DNA of 16,490 bases, taken from positions 1 through 16,490 of the forward strand of contig JBCDKJ010000071.1 of the NCBI GenBank assembly GCA_038746745.1, in the 5' to 3' direction. Below are positions 1-6,732 of the stretch, in pieces. The notes below the pieces were generated by a model. It was not told the DNA's origin. It made no database searches and saw nothing but the letters and a program-made list of their open reading frames with translations. This DNA comes from JANQIO01 sp038746745. Its GTDB lineage: Bacteria; Pseudomonadota; Gammaproteobacteria; Pseudomonadales; Halieaceae. The translations under genes and the position numbers were made by a program. Position 1 is the stretch's first letter; the number at the start of each line of letters is the position of its first letter.

Positions 1-726
1 CCCTTCGGCGACATTCAAGCTATCCATAAGGTGGCTGACAATAACGCCAATATCAGCGCAGTGCTGGTGGAGACCATCCAGGGGGAGGGAGGCATCCACT
101 TGCCGCCTCCCGGCTACCTCAGCGCGCTGCGCGAATGCTGTGATAACCATAGTTGGTTGCTGATGCTGGACGAAGTCCAGTGTGGCAACTGCCGCACCGG
201 CACCTGGTATGCCTGCCAGGGTGAGGGCGTGCAACCCGACGTTATGACGACCGCCAAAGCGCTGGCCAACGGCGTCCCGATTGGCGCCTGCATGGCCACC
301 GGCGACGCGGCAGACACGCTGCAGGCGGGTCATCACGGATCAACCTATGGTGGTAACCCGCTGGCCAGTGCCGCCGCACTTGCCGTTATCCATACCATGG
401 AGCGGGATGGCCTGGCGCAGCAGGCGCAACAAATGGGACTCCGGTTGCAGCAGGGCTTCCAACAACGCCTGGGCGACCATAGCCAGGTAGTGGAGGTTCG
501 CGGTCGAGGTCTCATGCTGGGCATTGAACTGGCGCAACCCTGTGGCGAGCTAGTAGAGCGCGCGTTGCAACAAGGGCTATTGATCAACGTGACGGCAGGC
601 AACGTTGTGCGCCTGCTGCCACCGCTGGTACTCACCGCCGCCGATGCGGAGTTTTTATTGGACACGCTGTGCGGCGTCATTATCGATTATCTGGATACGC
701 GCCCACCTGCAAGTGCCAGCGCCTGA
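1..726 (+). CDS. argD: Acetylornithine/succinylornithine aminotransferase, 5'-truncated
   Basis: This is the C-terminal 241 residues or so of a class III PLP-dependent aminotransferase; the reading frame is open from base 1, so the true start lies outside the window. Visible family motifs are VETIQGEGG, the cofactor-binding DEVQ (here DEVQCGNCRTG, usually DEVQTG-GRTG), and TTAKALANGVPIGA, whose lysine (fragment residue 86, codon at 256) should form the Schiff base with PLP. HGSTYGGNPLA follows, with a normal C-terminal small domain. In the family the enzyme moves an amino group between N-acetylornithine and 2-oxoglutarate in arginine synthesis, and close relatives act in succinylornithine breakdown. 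No argF or ast gene lies downstream, so the context cannot decide between these. The two cysteines in the DEVQ loop are a small oddity. A hairpin (CCGGC-AGCA-GCCGG, 735-748) follows the stop by nine bases but has no T-tract. Confidence 0.85.
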   Translation, partial: PFGDIQAIHKVADNNANISAVLVETIQGEGGIHLPPPGYLSALRECCDNHSWLLMLDEVQCGNCRTGTWYACQGEGVQPDVMTTAKALANGVPIGACMATGDAADTLQAGHHGSTYGGNPLASAAALAVIHTMERDGLAQQAQQMGLRLQQGFQQRLGDHSQVVEVRGRGLMLGIELAQPCGELVERALQQGLLINVTAGNVVRLLPPLVLTAADAEFLLDTLCGVIIDYLDTRPPASASA

Positions 727-911
727 TATTCACACCGGCAGCAGCCGGGAGACAGCCGCGCTTAATAACAAAAGTCCGCTTAAGCATTATCCTCTTAGAA
801 CGAAACGATCAAAGGCTTGAAAAAGCCGCTGCAAGACACTGATTTCTCAGCACTTTGATTCTTATTGGCCTGTGAGGTTAGTAAGCGCAGACCGTTCAGA
901 TGATGCACACC

Positions 912-920
912 TTATCCACA
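912..920 (+). promoter_or_regulatory. DnaA box upstream of nrdA
   Basis: TTATCCACA is an exact match to the high-affinity DnaA box. It lies about 23 bp upstream of the -35 element of the predicted nrdA promoter. In E. coli, DnaA binds upstream of nrdAB and ties dNTP synthesis to the replication cycle, so the position makes regulatory sense. I saw only this one perfect copy in the intergenic region; a second, CAATCCACA near 946, has two mismatches. It is one nine-base match, so chance cannot be excluded. Confidence 0.5.
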
Positions 921-942
921 GAAAAAACCCAGCTAGAACGTC

Positions 943-971
943 TTGCAATCCACAGGCAAGCTCATTATCTT
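943..971 (+). promoter_or_regulatory. Predicted sigma70 promoter of nrdA
   Basis: The -35 hexamer is TTGCAA (943-948) and the -10 hexamer is TATCTT (966-971), each 4/6 to consensus, with an ideal 17-bp spacer. Transcription would start near 978. The -10 element lies inside the first NrdR-like box, the arrangement expected for a repressor blocking RNA polymerase. If correct, the nrdA mRNA has a leader of roughly 590 nt. A promoter nearer to the gene is not excluded. Confidence 0.4.
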
Positions 972-1007
972 GTACCTCAACGTCGATGGAGCCCCAACAT
1001 ATAGGGG
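960..1007 (+). promoter_or_regulatory. Tandem NrdR-like boxes
   Basis: Two 16-bp sites resemble the NrdR box (recalled consensus ACACWATATATWGTGT). Box 1 is GCTCATTATCTTGTAC (960-975, 10/16 matches). Box 2 is CCCCAACATATAGGGG (992-1007, 11/16), whose outer four bases form a perfect inverted repeat. They start exactly 32 bp apart, about three helical turns, the spacing known for cooperating NrdR boxes. NrdR is a zinc-ribbon/ATP-cone repressor of RNR genes. Each match is modest; the spacing, overlap with the -10 and position upstream of nrdA raise confidence. Confidence 0.5.
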
Positions 1008-1565
1008 CATACGCGTTGAAGCAGTGCAACAGTGCAACAGTGCAAAGAAATAGAGAACCAGAGATTCAGAGAATCAGTGGACGTTGAAATCAAGGTGTAG
1101 CACTGCCTCAACGATAAAGCAGCGAGAAAATAGGCAAAAAGCAGCGAAAAAACAGCTAAAAGCGGCGGAATAAGAAGATATGCCAGGGCGCCCGCAGGGG
1201 TAGACAGGGGATTGAGGGACGTCAAAGGCACCGAGTAACACCACCCTACTGCCCCAAAATTGCGCGAAAGAAAGCGTAAAAGCATATAAAAGCTTCGAAA
1301 TGTTCGTAACTAGCGAGAAATCAGCGATAGGTTGGTTAGGGGAAATTGCGGCGTTTAATTTAATTGCCTCTCACTAAATCGAACTACTACGTCGAACCAC
1401 GACATCGAAGATGGGACGAGCAAAAACAGACCGGTAAAAAATCAGTTAGGTCGGCACAAATTAAATCGGCAAGCAAAGAGAAAAAAACAAACAAAGCACG
1501 GCGCAACAACTGACAGCGAGAACACAACACTCACATAAGGCGCAAAACATTCTTCCGGAGTAGAC
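978..1565 (+). other. Long A-rich nrdA leader
   Basis: No believable gene is seen here. From about 1090 the plus strand is rich in A and poor in T, with recurrent words such as GCAGCGA, TAAAAGC and GCGAAA, and seems weakly structured. Antisense frames through it look hydrophobic only because the complement is T-rich. I searched by eye for a cobalamin riboswitch B12 box and an intrinsic terminator and found neither. The nrdA ribosome binding site GGAG (1557-1560) closes the region. Confidence 0.4.
1022..1045 (+). repeat. Three perfect 8-bp tandem repeats
   Basis: CAGTGCAA occurs three times without interruption or mismatch, 15 bp after the second NrdR-like box. The unit contains TGCA, so strands could slip or pair, but no function is evident. 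Confidence 0.9.
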
Positions 1566-4439
1566 ATGCAAACAGAGATCGAGCAAGCAACAACTGCCAG
1601 GGAAGCCACCGTTGCCGGTGGCGCCAGCGGCGCAACTGCCAACATTACGGCGACGGCGCCGGGACAAGTGCGTGTCATAAAACGCAACGGCACCGTGGTT
1701 CCCTATGATGACAGCAAGATTTCTGTGGCCATTACCAAAGCCTTTCTGGCAGTCGAGGGCGGAACGGCAGCGGCATCATCCCGCATTCATGAAACCGTCG
1801 CCAAGCTGACCGACCAGGTGAGCGCGATTTTCAAACGCCGCATGCCCTCAGGTGGCACCATCCATATCGAGGATATCCAGGACCAGGTCGAACTGGCGCT
1901 GATGCGCGCCGGCGAGCACAAAATCGCGCGAGACTACGTGATCTATCGGGAGGACAGAGCTCGGGTGCGCGCTGAGCGTGTCGAGCAGGACACGCCAACA
2001 GACTCCCCTCATGCCGGCATTACAGTTACGCAAGCCGACGGCACAACTGCGCCCCTGGACCTGGCGCGCATCCACACTATCGTGCGCGAGGCCTGTGCGG
2101 GGCTGAAAGATGTCAGTGAAAGCGAAATCATAGACGAGGCTCTAAAGAATCTGTACGACGGCGTCACGCAGCAAGAACTGTCAACATCCCTGGTGATCAC
2201 CGCGCGTACTCTGATCGAGAAGGAGCCTAACTACAGCTATGCGGCTGCGCGCCTGCTGCTGGATAACCTGCGCGCAGAAGCACTGTCCTTCCTGAATGTC
2301 GCCGAGAACGCCACCCAGGAGGATATGCAGACACTCTATGCGACCGCCCTACCCGTCTATATAGAACGTGGCATCGCCCTGGAACTGGTAGCACCGGAGC
2401 TCGCCAATTTCGATCTGGCTGCACTCGGTGAAGCGATCGTGCCGCAACGCGATCTGCAGTTCACCTACCTCGGGCTGCAAACGCTCTACGATCGCTACTT
2501 TATCCACAGTAACGAAGTGCGCTTCGAACTGCCGCAGATCTTTTTCATGCGCGTTGCCATGGGACTAGCCATCGATGAGGATAATCCCACCGAACGGGCG
2601 ATCGAGTTCTACCGCCTCCTGTCGTCCTTCGACTACATGAGTTCGACACCCACGCTGTTCAATGCAGGCACATTGCGACCACAGCTCTCGTCCTGCTATC
2701 TGACCACCGTCCCTGACAACCTGCACGGTATCTATGGCGCCATTCAGGACAACGCCATGTTATCCAAGTTTGCCGGCGGTCTCGGCAACGACTGGACGCC
2801 CGTGCGCGCGCTGGGCTCGTACATTAAAGGAACCAACGGCAAGTCGCAGGGTGTCGTACCCTTCCTTAAGGTCGTGAATGACACAGCGGTCGCCGTAAAC
2901 CAGGGCGGCAAGCGAAAAGGCGCCGTATGTTCGTATCTGGAGACCTGGCATCTGGATATCGAGGAGTTTCTGGAGCTGCGCAAGAACACCGGCGACGACC
3001 GCCGCCGCACCCACGACATGAATACGGCTAACTGGGTGCCAGATCTGTTCATGAAGCGCGTTTTCGACGACAAAGACTGGACGCTGTTTTCGCCGAACGA
3101 TGCACCCGACCTGCACGACCTGTATGGCGCTGCTTTTGAAAAGCGCTACGAGGAATACGAGGCCATGGCGGCAAGTGGCGAGCTTAAACTGTTTAAGAAG
3201 GTCCCCGCGCAAACGCTGTGGCGCAAAATGCTGGGCATGCTGTTTGAAACAGGGCATCCCTGGGTCACGTTTAAAGACCCCTGCAATATGCGCTCACCGC
3301 AACCACACGTTGGCGTGGTGCACTCGTCCAACCTGTGCACGGAAATTACGCTCAATACCAGCAAGGATGAAATCGCTGTCTGCAACCTGGGCTCGATCAA
3401 TCTGCCTCAACACATTGGCGAAGATGGTCTGGATCTGGCCAAGGTCGAGCGCACGATCAAAACTGCTGTACGCATGCTCGATAACGTTATCGACATCAAT
3501 TACTACTCGGTAGACACCGCGCGCAATTCTAACTTCAAGCACCGCCCTGTTGGCCTGGGCCTGATGGGCTTCCAGGATGCACTGTACAAGCAGCATATCG
3601 CCTATGCCTCCGATGAAGCCGTGGACTTCGCAGACAAGGCTATGGAAGCCATCAGCTACTATGCCATCCAGTCCTCCAGTGCACTGGCCGAGGAGCGCGG
3701 TGCCTATCAAAGCTTCGAGGGCTCACTCTGGAGTCAGGGCATCCTGCCAATCGATTCGCTCAAAAATATGGCGGCCGAACGTGGCGCAGGCTATATCGAA
3801 GTCGACACCAGCGAGACGCTGGACTGGGCGAGCCTGCGGGAAACCGTGAAGACTAAAGGCATGCGCAACTCCAACGTCATGGCGATCGCACCCACCGCAA
3901 CCATCGCCAACATCACCGGGGTATCGCAGTCCATAGAACCCACGTATCAGAACCTCTACGTGAAGTCGAATCTGTCAGGCGAATTCACGGTCGTGAACCC
4001 CTACCTGATCAAGGACCTCAAGGCTCGCGGCCTGTGGGACCAGGTCATGGTAAATGACCTGAAGTACTACGACGGCAGCGTGCAGAGCATCGATCGCATA
4101 CCCGAGGATTTGAAGGCGATTTATGCGACGGCTTTCGAGGTGGAACCGCGCTGGCTGGTCGATGCGGCGAGTCGACGTCAGAAGTGGATTGACCAGGCAC
4201 AGTCGCTAAACCTGTATATCAACAATGCCAGCGGCAAGAAGCTGGACGTGACTTATCGCATGGCCTGGTTCCGCGGTTTGAAAACGACCTACTACCTGCG
4301 TTCTTTGGCAGCGACAGGGACGGAAAAGTCCACCATCGATACGGGCACCCTGAACGCCGTATCAGCGGCAGCTCCGGCACCGGCAGAAGTGCCGAAGGCC
4401 TGTTCATTGGACGATCCGGACTGCGAGGCCTGTCAGTAG
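1566..4439 (+). CDS. nrdA: Ribonucleoside-diphosphate reductase class Ia, alpha subunit
   Basis: NrdA is the catalytic subunit that reduces ribonucleoside diphosphates to deoxyribonucleotides, working with NrdB. At 957 residues it is about 200 longer than E. coli NrdA because it has two N-terminal ATP-cone-like domains (about 35-130, containing VIKRNGTVVPYDDSKI, and about 152-240). This is the Pseudomonas-type arrangement, in which, as I recall, only the first cone binds nucleotide for overall activity control. Active-site residues are present: the redox pair C377 (SSCYL) and C606 (AVCNLGSI), the thiyl-radical cysteine C591 with N589 and E593 (SNLCTEI), the radical-transfer pair Y909-Y910 (TTYYL), and C-terminal cysteines C946, C953 and C956 for re-reduction. 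ATG is preceded by GGAG with a 5-nt spacer. nrdB follows after 214 nt. Confidence 0.98.
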   Translation: MQTEIEQATTAREATVAGGASGATANITATAPGQVRVIKRNGTVVPYDDSKISVAITKAFLAVEGGTAAASSRIHETVAKLTDQVSAIFKRRMPSGGTIHIEDIQDQVELALMRAGEHKIARDYVIYREDRARVRAERVEQDTPTDSPHAGITVTQADGTTAPLDLARIHTIVREACAGLKDVSESEIIDEALKNLYDGVTQQELSTSLVITARTLIEKEPNYSYAAARLLLDNLRAEALSFLNVAENATQEDMQTLYATALPVYIERGIALELVAPELANFDLAALGEAIVPQRDLQFTYLGLQTLYDRYFIHSNEVRFELPQIFFMRVAMGLAIDEDNPTERAIEFYRLLSSFDYMSSTPTLFNAGTLRPQLSSCYLTTVPDNLHGIYGAIQDNAMLSKFAGGLGNDWTPVRALGSYIKGTNGKSQGVVPFLKVVNDTAVAVNQGGKRKGAVCSYLETWHLDIEEFLELRKNTGDDRRRTHDMNTANWVPDLFMKRVFDDKDWTLFSPNDAPDLHDLYGAAFEKRYEEYEAMAASGELKLFKKVPAQTLWRKMLGMLFETGHPWVTFKDPCNMRSPQPHVGVVHSSNLCTEITLNTSKDEIAVCNLGSINLPQHIGEDGLDLAKVERTIKTAVRMLDNVIDINYYSVDTARNSNFKHRPVGLGLMGFQDALYKQHIAYASDEAVDFADKAMEAISYYAIQSSSALAEERGAYQSFEGSLWSQGILPIDSLKNMAAERGAGYIEVDTSETLDWASLRETVKTKGMRNSNVMAIAPTATIANITGVSQSIEPTYQNLYVKSNLSGEFTVVNPYLIKDLKARGLWDQVMVNDLKYYDGSVQSIDRIPEDLKAIYATAFEVEPRWLVDAASRRQKWIDQAQSLNLYINNASGKKLDVTYRMAWFRGLKTTYYLRSLAATGTEKSTIDTGTLNAVSAAAPAPAEVPKACSLDDPDCEACQ

Positions 4440-4490
4440 CCTGTCACAGCCTGGTCAACGCCCCCTCAGTAAACGCCCCCTCAGCAAACG
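4428..4490 (+). repeat. Two short tandem repeats at the nrdA stop codon
   Basis: GCCTGTCA begins at 4428 and 4439, with a one-base-insertion copy GCCTGGTCA at 4449, a period of 10-11 bp running through the TAG stop (4437-4439). A second, unrelated repeat follows directly: AACGCCCCCTCAGTA (4457-4471), AACGCCCCCTCAGCA (4472-4486), then AACG. Neither forms a recognisable terminator. They look like local slippage duplications. Confidence 0.85.
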
Positions 4491-4653
4491 ATAGAGGCGA
4501 CGGATAAGGATCAGTGGCAGATGCGGAAGGTAGGTACGACGTAGATAGAAGATAGGTAAAAGATAGAAACAGTAGTAACACCATTAGGAAGTATAAAAGC
4601 ACGACAACAAGGGAACAGTAACCCATCAGAAACAGGTAGGAGAGGAATTGCTC
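4491..4653 (+). other. A-rich nrdB leader
   Basis: The rest of the nrdA-nrdB gap is purine-rich, with repeated GATAG/AGATAG words (about 4540-4570). It shares the nonamer TATAAAAGC (4592-4600) with the nrdA leader (1285-1293). I see no terminator and no clear promoter, so nrdA-nrdB read-through is plausible. The gap ends in a strong ribosome binding site AGGAGAGG (4638-4645). Confidence 0.4.
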
Positions 4654-5967
4654 ATGCTTAGCTGGGACGAGTACAACACAACAGAAGACACAGCCACGGC
4701 CCAGGCGCCGGTCACGGCTGAAGTAGCGCCCACCCAGACGCCAGACACCGAAGCGGTCCAACCGGGTGCGGTCCAACCGGCGGCGGTTGAGTCCGCACCC
4801 GTCACAGAGATGGCAGCCGTCGCAGCCGACGCTGAAGGCGAAAAGGCTTTGGCGGCCGATAAAACCGCCAGCGACGCCGTAGAAGCTGCAGCACAGGCGG
4901 TGGCCGATATGGACGTAGCCGCAGGCCTTGAAGAGCTCGAAATGGGCGCTGCACGCGTATCCGTGGACGAAAAAGCCATGATCAACTGCCGCGCCGACCT
5001 GAACCAGCTCGTACCCTTCAAGTACGACTGGGCCTGGCAAAAGTATATCGATGGTTGCGCCAACCACTGGATGCCGCAGGAAATCAACATGACGGCAGAC
5101 GTCGCCACCGGGAAGAGCCCCGAGGGGCTGACGGAGGATGAGCGGCGCATTGTGCTACGCAGCCTGGGCTATTTCTCTACGGCAGATTCACTGGTCGCCA
5201 ACAATCTGGTGCTCGCGCTGTACCGCCACATCACTAACCCGGAGTGCCGTCAGTATCTGCTGCGGCAGGCGTTTGAAGAGGCCATTCATACCCACGCCTA
5301 TCAGTACTGCATCGAATCTCTGGGTATGGACGAGGGCGAGGTCTTCAATATGTACCGCGAAGTCCCCTCCGTGGCCAAGAAGGCGGCCTGGAGCCTGAGT
5401 CATACACAGGCCCTGGGTGACCCCAACTTCAAGACCGGTACGCCGGAAACGGACCAGGAGCTGCTACGTAACCTGATTGGTTTCTACGCGGTTACAGAAG
5501 GCATCTTCTTCTACTGCGGCTTCACACAAATTCTGTCTATGGGCCGTCGCAACAAAATGACCGGCGTAGCCGAGCAGTTCCAGTACATCCTGCGCGACGA
5601 ATCCATGCACCTTAACTTCGGCATCGATGTTATCAACCAGATCAAGCTGGAAAACTCACATCTGTGGACAGAAGAGTTCCAGCAGGAAGTGATTCAAATG
5701 ATTCTGGAAGGTACTCAGATCGAAATCGAATACGCGCGCGATACCATGCCACGTGGTGTGCTAGGTATGAACGCCGCCATGATGGAAGAGTACCTGCAGT
5801 TCATCTGCAACCGTCGTCTCACCCAGTTGGGGCTGCCGGAGCAATTTGCAGGCGTGCAGAACCCCTTCCCCTGGATGTCCGAGATCATGGACCTTCGCAA
5901 GGAGAAAAACTTCTTCGAAACACGTGTGATCGAATATCAAACCGGCGGTGCCCTGAGCTGGGATTGA
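4654..5967 (+). CDS. nrdB: Ribonucleoside-diphosphate reductase class Ia, beta subunit
   Basis: NrdB houses the diiron-tyrosyl radical that starts catalysis in NrdA. The ATG at 4654 is chosen because AGGAGAGG lies 8 nt upstream and the protein then begins MLSWDEY, the conserved NrdB start; a TTG at 4648 would be too close to that site. Metal ligands are D178, E209, H212, E282, E316 and H319, and the radical tyrosine is Y216 in EAIHTHAY. Spacings D178-E209 (31), E209-Y216 (7) and E282-E316 (34) equal those of E. coli D84/E115/Y122 and E204/E238. Residues about 10-100 are a low-complexity Ala/Pro/Glu/Val linker before the folded core that starts near VSVDEKAM. The C-terminus ETRVIEYQTGGALSWD is typical of the Pseudomonas type and should dock into NrdA. 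Confidence 0.97.
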   Translation: MLSWDEYNTTEDTATAQAPVTAEVAPTQTPDTEAVQPGAVQPAAVESAPVTEMAAVAADAEGEKALAADKTASDAVEAAAQAVADMDVAAGLEELEMGAARVSVDEKAMINCRADLNQLVPFKYDWAWQKYIDGCANHWMPQEINMTADVATGKSPEGLTEDERRIVLRSLGYFSTADSLVANNLVLALYRHITNPECRQYLLRQAFEEAIHTHAYQYCIESLGMDEGEVFNMYREVPSVAKKAAWSLSHTQALGDPNFKTGTPETDQELLRNLIGFYAVTEGIFFYCGFTQILSMGRRNKMTGVAEQFQYILRDESMHLNFGIDVINQIKLENSHLWTEEFQQEVIQMILEGTQIEIEYARDTMPRGVLGMNAAMMEEYLQFICNRRLTQLGLPEQFAGVQNPFPWMSEIMDLRKEKNFFETRVIEYQTGGALSWD

Positions 5968-6055
5968 ACCCCAGCGCATACCTGGCACGCCCCACCATGC
6001 ACCGCTGCCTACCGGCGCGGTGCGACTCTTCAGCCGATACCAATGAGGATCGAGC

Positions 6056-6250
6056 ATGAGCAATGAAAAAAGCCCCGGCAGTGACACTGAAACCATCCTG
6101 ATGGCTCTGGATCAAATTAGCCAAACCATCGACGTGATGACCAGCGTGGTAGGGCGCTTACGCACGTACATGCAGGAACAGGAGTCCCTGCGTAAAACTC
6201 AAGCGGCCACAGACATGACCCCGTTGGACGCGAATAGCACAGTGCACTGA
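6056..6250 (+). CDS. Small acidic/helical protein downstream of nrdB, function unknown
   Basis: This is a 64-residue ORF with ATG and a good ribosome binding site (GAGG at 6045-6048, spacer 7 nt), 88 nt after nrdB on the same strand and with no terminator between. The centre (about residues 12-45, ILMALDQISQTIDVMTSVV onward) has hydrophobic residues at heptad-like spacing and should form an amphipathic helix or coiled coil; both ends are polar and probably disordered. There is no signal peptide, membrane segment or cysteine. I do not recognise the family. Co-transcription with nrdB suggests a link to RNR assembly or regulation, but that is inference from position only. Two short perfect palindromes, AGTGCACT (6241-6248) and TACCCGGGTA (6251-6260), surround its stop. 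Confidence 0.65.
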   Translation: MSNEKSPGSDTETILMALDQISQTIDVMTSVVGRLRTYMQEQESLRKTQAATDMTPLDANSTVH

Positions 6251-6370
6251 TACCCGGGTAACGTACTCTCGCTCAAGAGCCGTGACACCGGCCATCGGTA
6301 TGAGCAGCACAAGTGATATGCGCACGGTGTTGACTGTGAAGTATTAGGAGCCCGCCATAACCCAGCGGCT

Positions 6371-6694
6371 CTATCCCTGCGTCAGTAGACGATCTACCTG
6401 CGCCAGCGTCACTTCCAGCCCACGGCTCGCTAGCGCACTACCGCGAAAAAACTCCTCCGCCATCGGCGCAATCGCACATTCCGTAGGAAACGCTGCATTG
6501 TCTTCAATAAGCTGATACATGGTGGGAAGAAACACAAACTGCAGCCATTGATCAAAGCTGAGCGTATCAATGAAGAAGGGCTGCGTGCTCTCAAACGCTT
6601 CCTCAGGCGGTGATTGCTCCTGCCATAAACCGAGCTGGCGCAGGTGCGCCTCCACATCAATCAATAATTCTGCGACCTGATCGGGGCGCGGCAA
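6371..6694 (-). CDS. yqcC: YqcC family protein (DUF446)
   Basis: This is a 107-residue protein with the pattern of the small all-helical YqcC family: an N-terminal helix ending LRQLGLW, then STQPFFIDTLSFDQWLQFVF, a conserved LPTMYQLIED, and near the C-terminus a conserved PMAEEFFRG. The family has no firmly established biochemical role that I know of; in E. coli it sits beside the pseudouridine synthase gene truC, which is not present here. The start is TTG at 6694, supported by AGGAGAA (6701-6707) with a 6-nt spacer and by alignment with the usual family start. It lies 38 nt after dinG on the same strand and is probably the last gene of that operon. I see no clear intrinsic terminator behind it, and it converges with the small gene ending at 6250. 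Confidence 0.85.
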   Translation of the reverse strand: MPRPDQVAELLIDVEAHLRQLGLWQEQSPPEEAFESTQPFFIDTLSFDQWLQFVFLPTMYQLIEDNAAFPTECAIAPMAEEFFRGSALASRGLEVTLAQVDRLLTQG

Positions 6695-6732
6695 AGCTTA
6701 TTCTCCTGCGGTGCTGTGCGCAGTGTAACTGT

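Noticed and set aside
735..748. CCGGC-AGCA-GCCGG hairpin after the aminotransferase gene as an intrinsic terminator
   Set aside because: The 5-bp stem is not followed by a T-tract; noted in the gene entry only.
977..1285. Hydrophobic 102-residue minus-strand ORF in the nrdA leader (and one at 1442-1693)
   Set aside because: The hydrophobic look follows from the T-rich complement of an A-rich leader; there is no SD and the second overlaps the nrdA start.
978..1565. Cobalamin riboswitch before nrdA
   Set aside because: No B12-box-like GCCACTG or the expected surrounding structure was found by eye.
2760..3257. 165-residue antisense ORF within nrdA, and other long antisense ORFs such as 4444-5067 (-) and 9171-9674 (+)
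   Set aside because: They overlap genes with complete family motifs, have no ribosome binding site or recognisable domain, and are expected in GC-rich coding DNA.
6241..6260. Adjacent palindromes AGTGCACT and TACCCGGGTA as a terminator
   Set aside because: They have no loop and no T-tract; they may be chance or protein sites.
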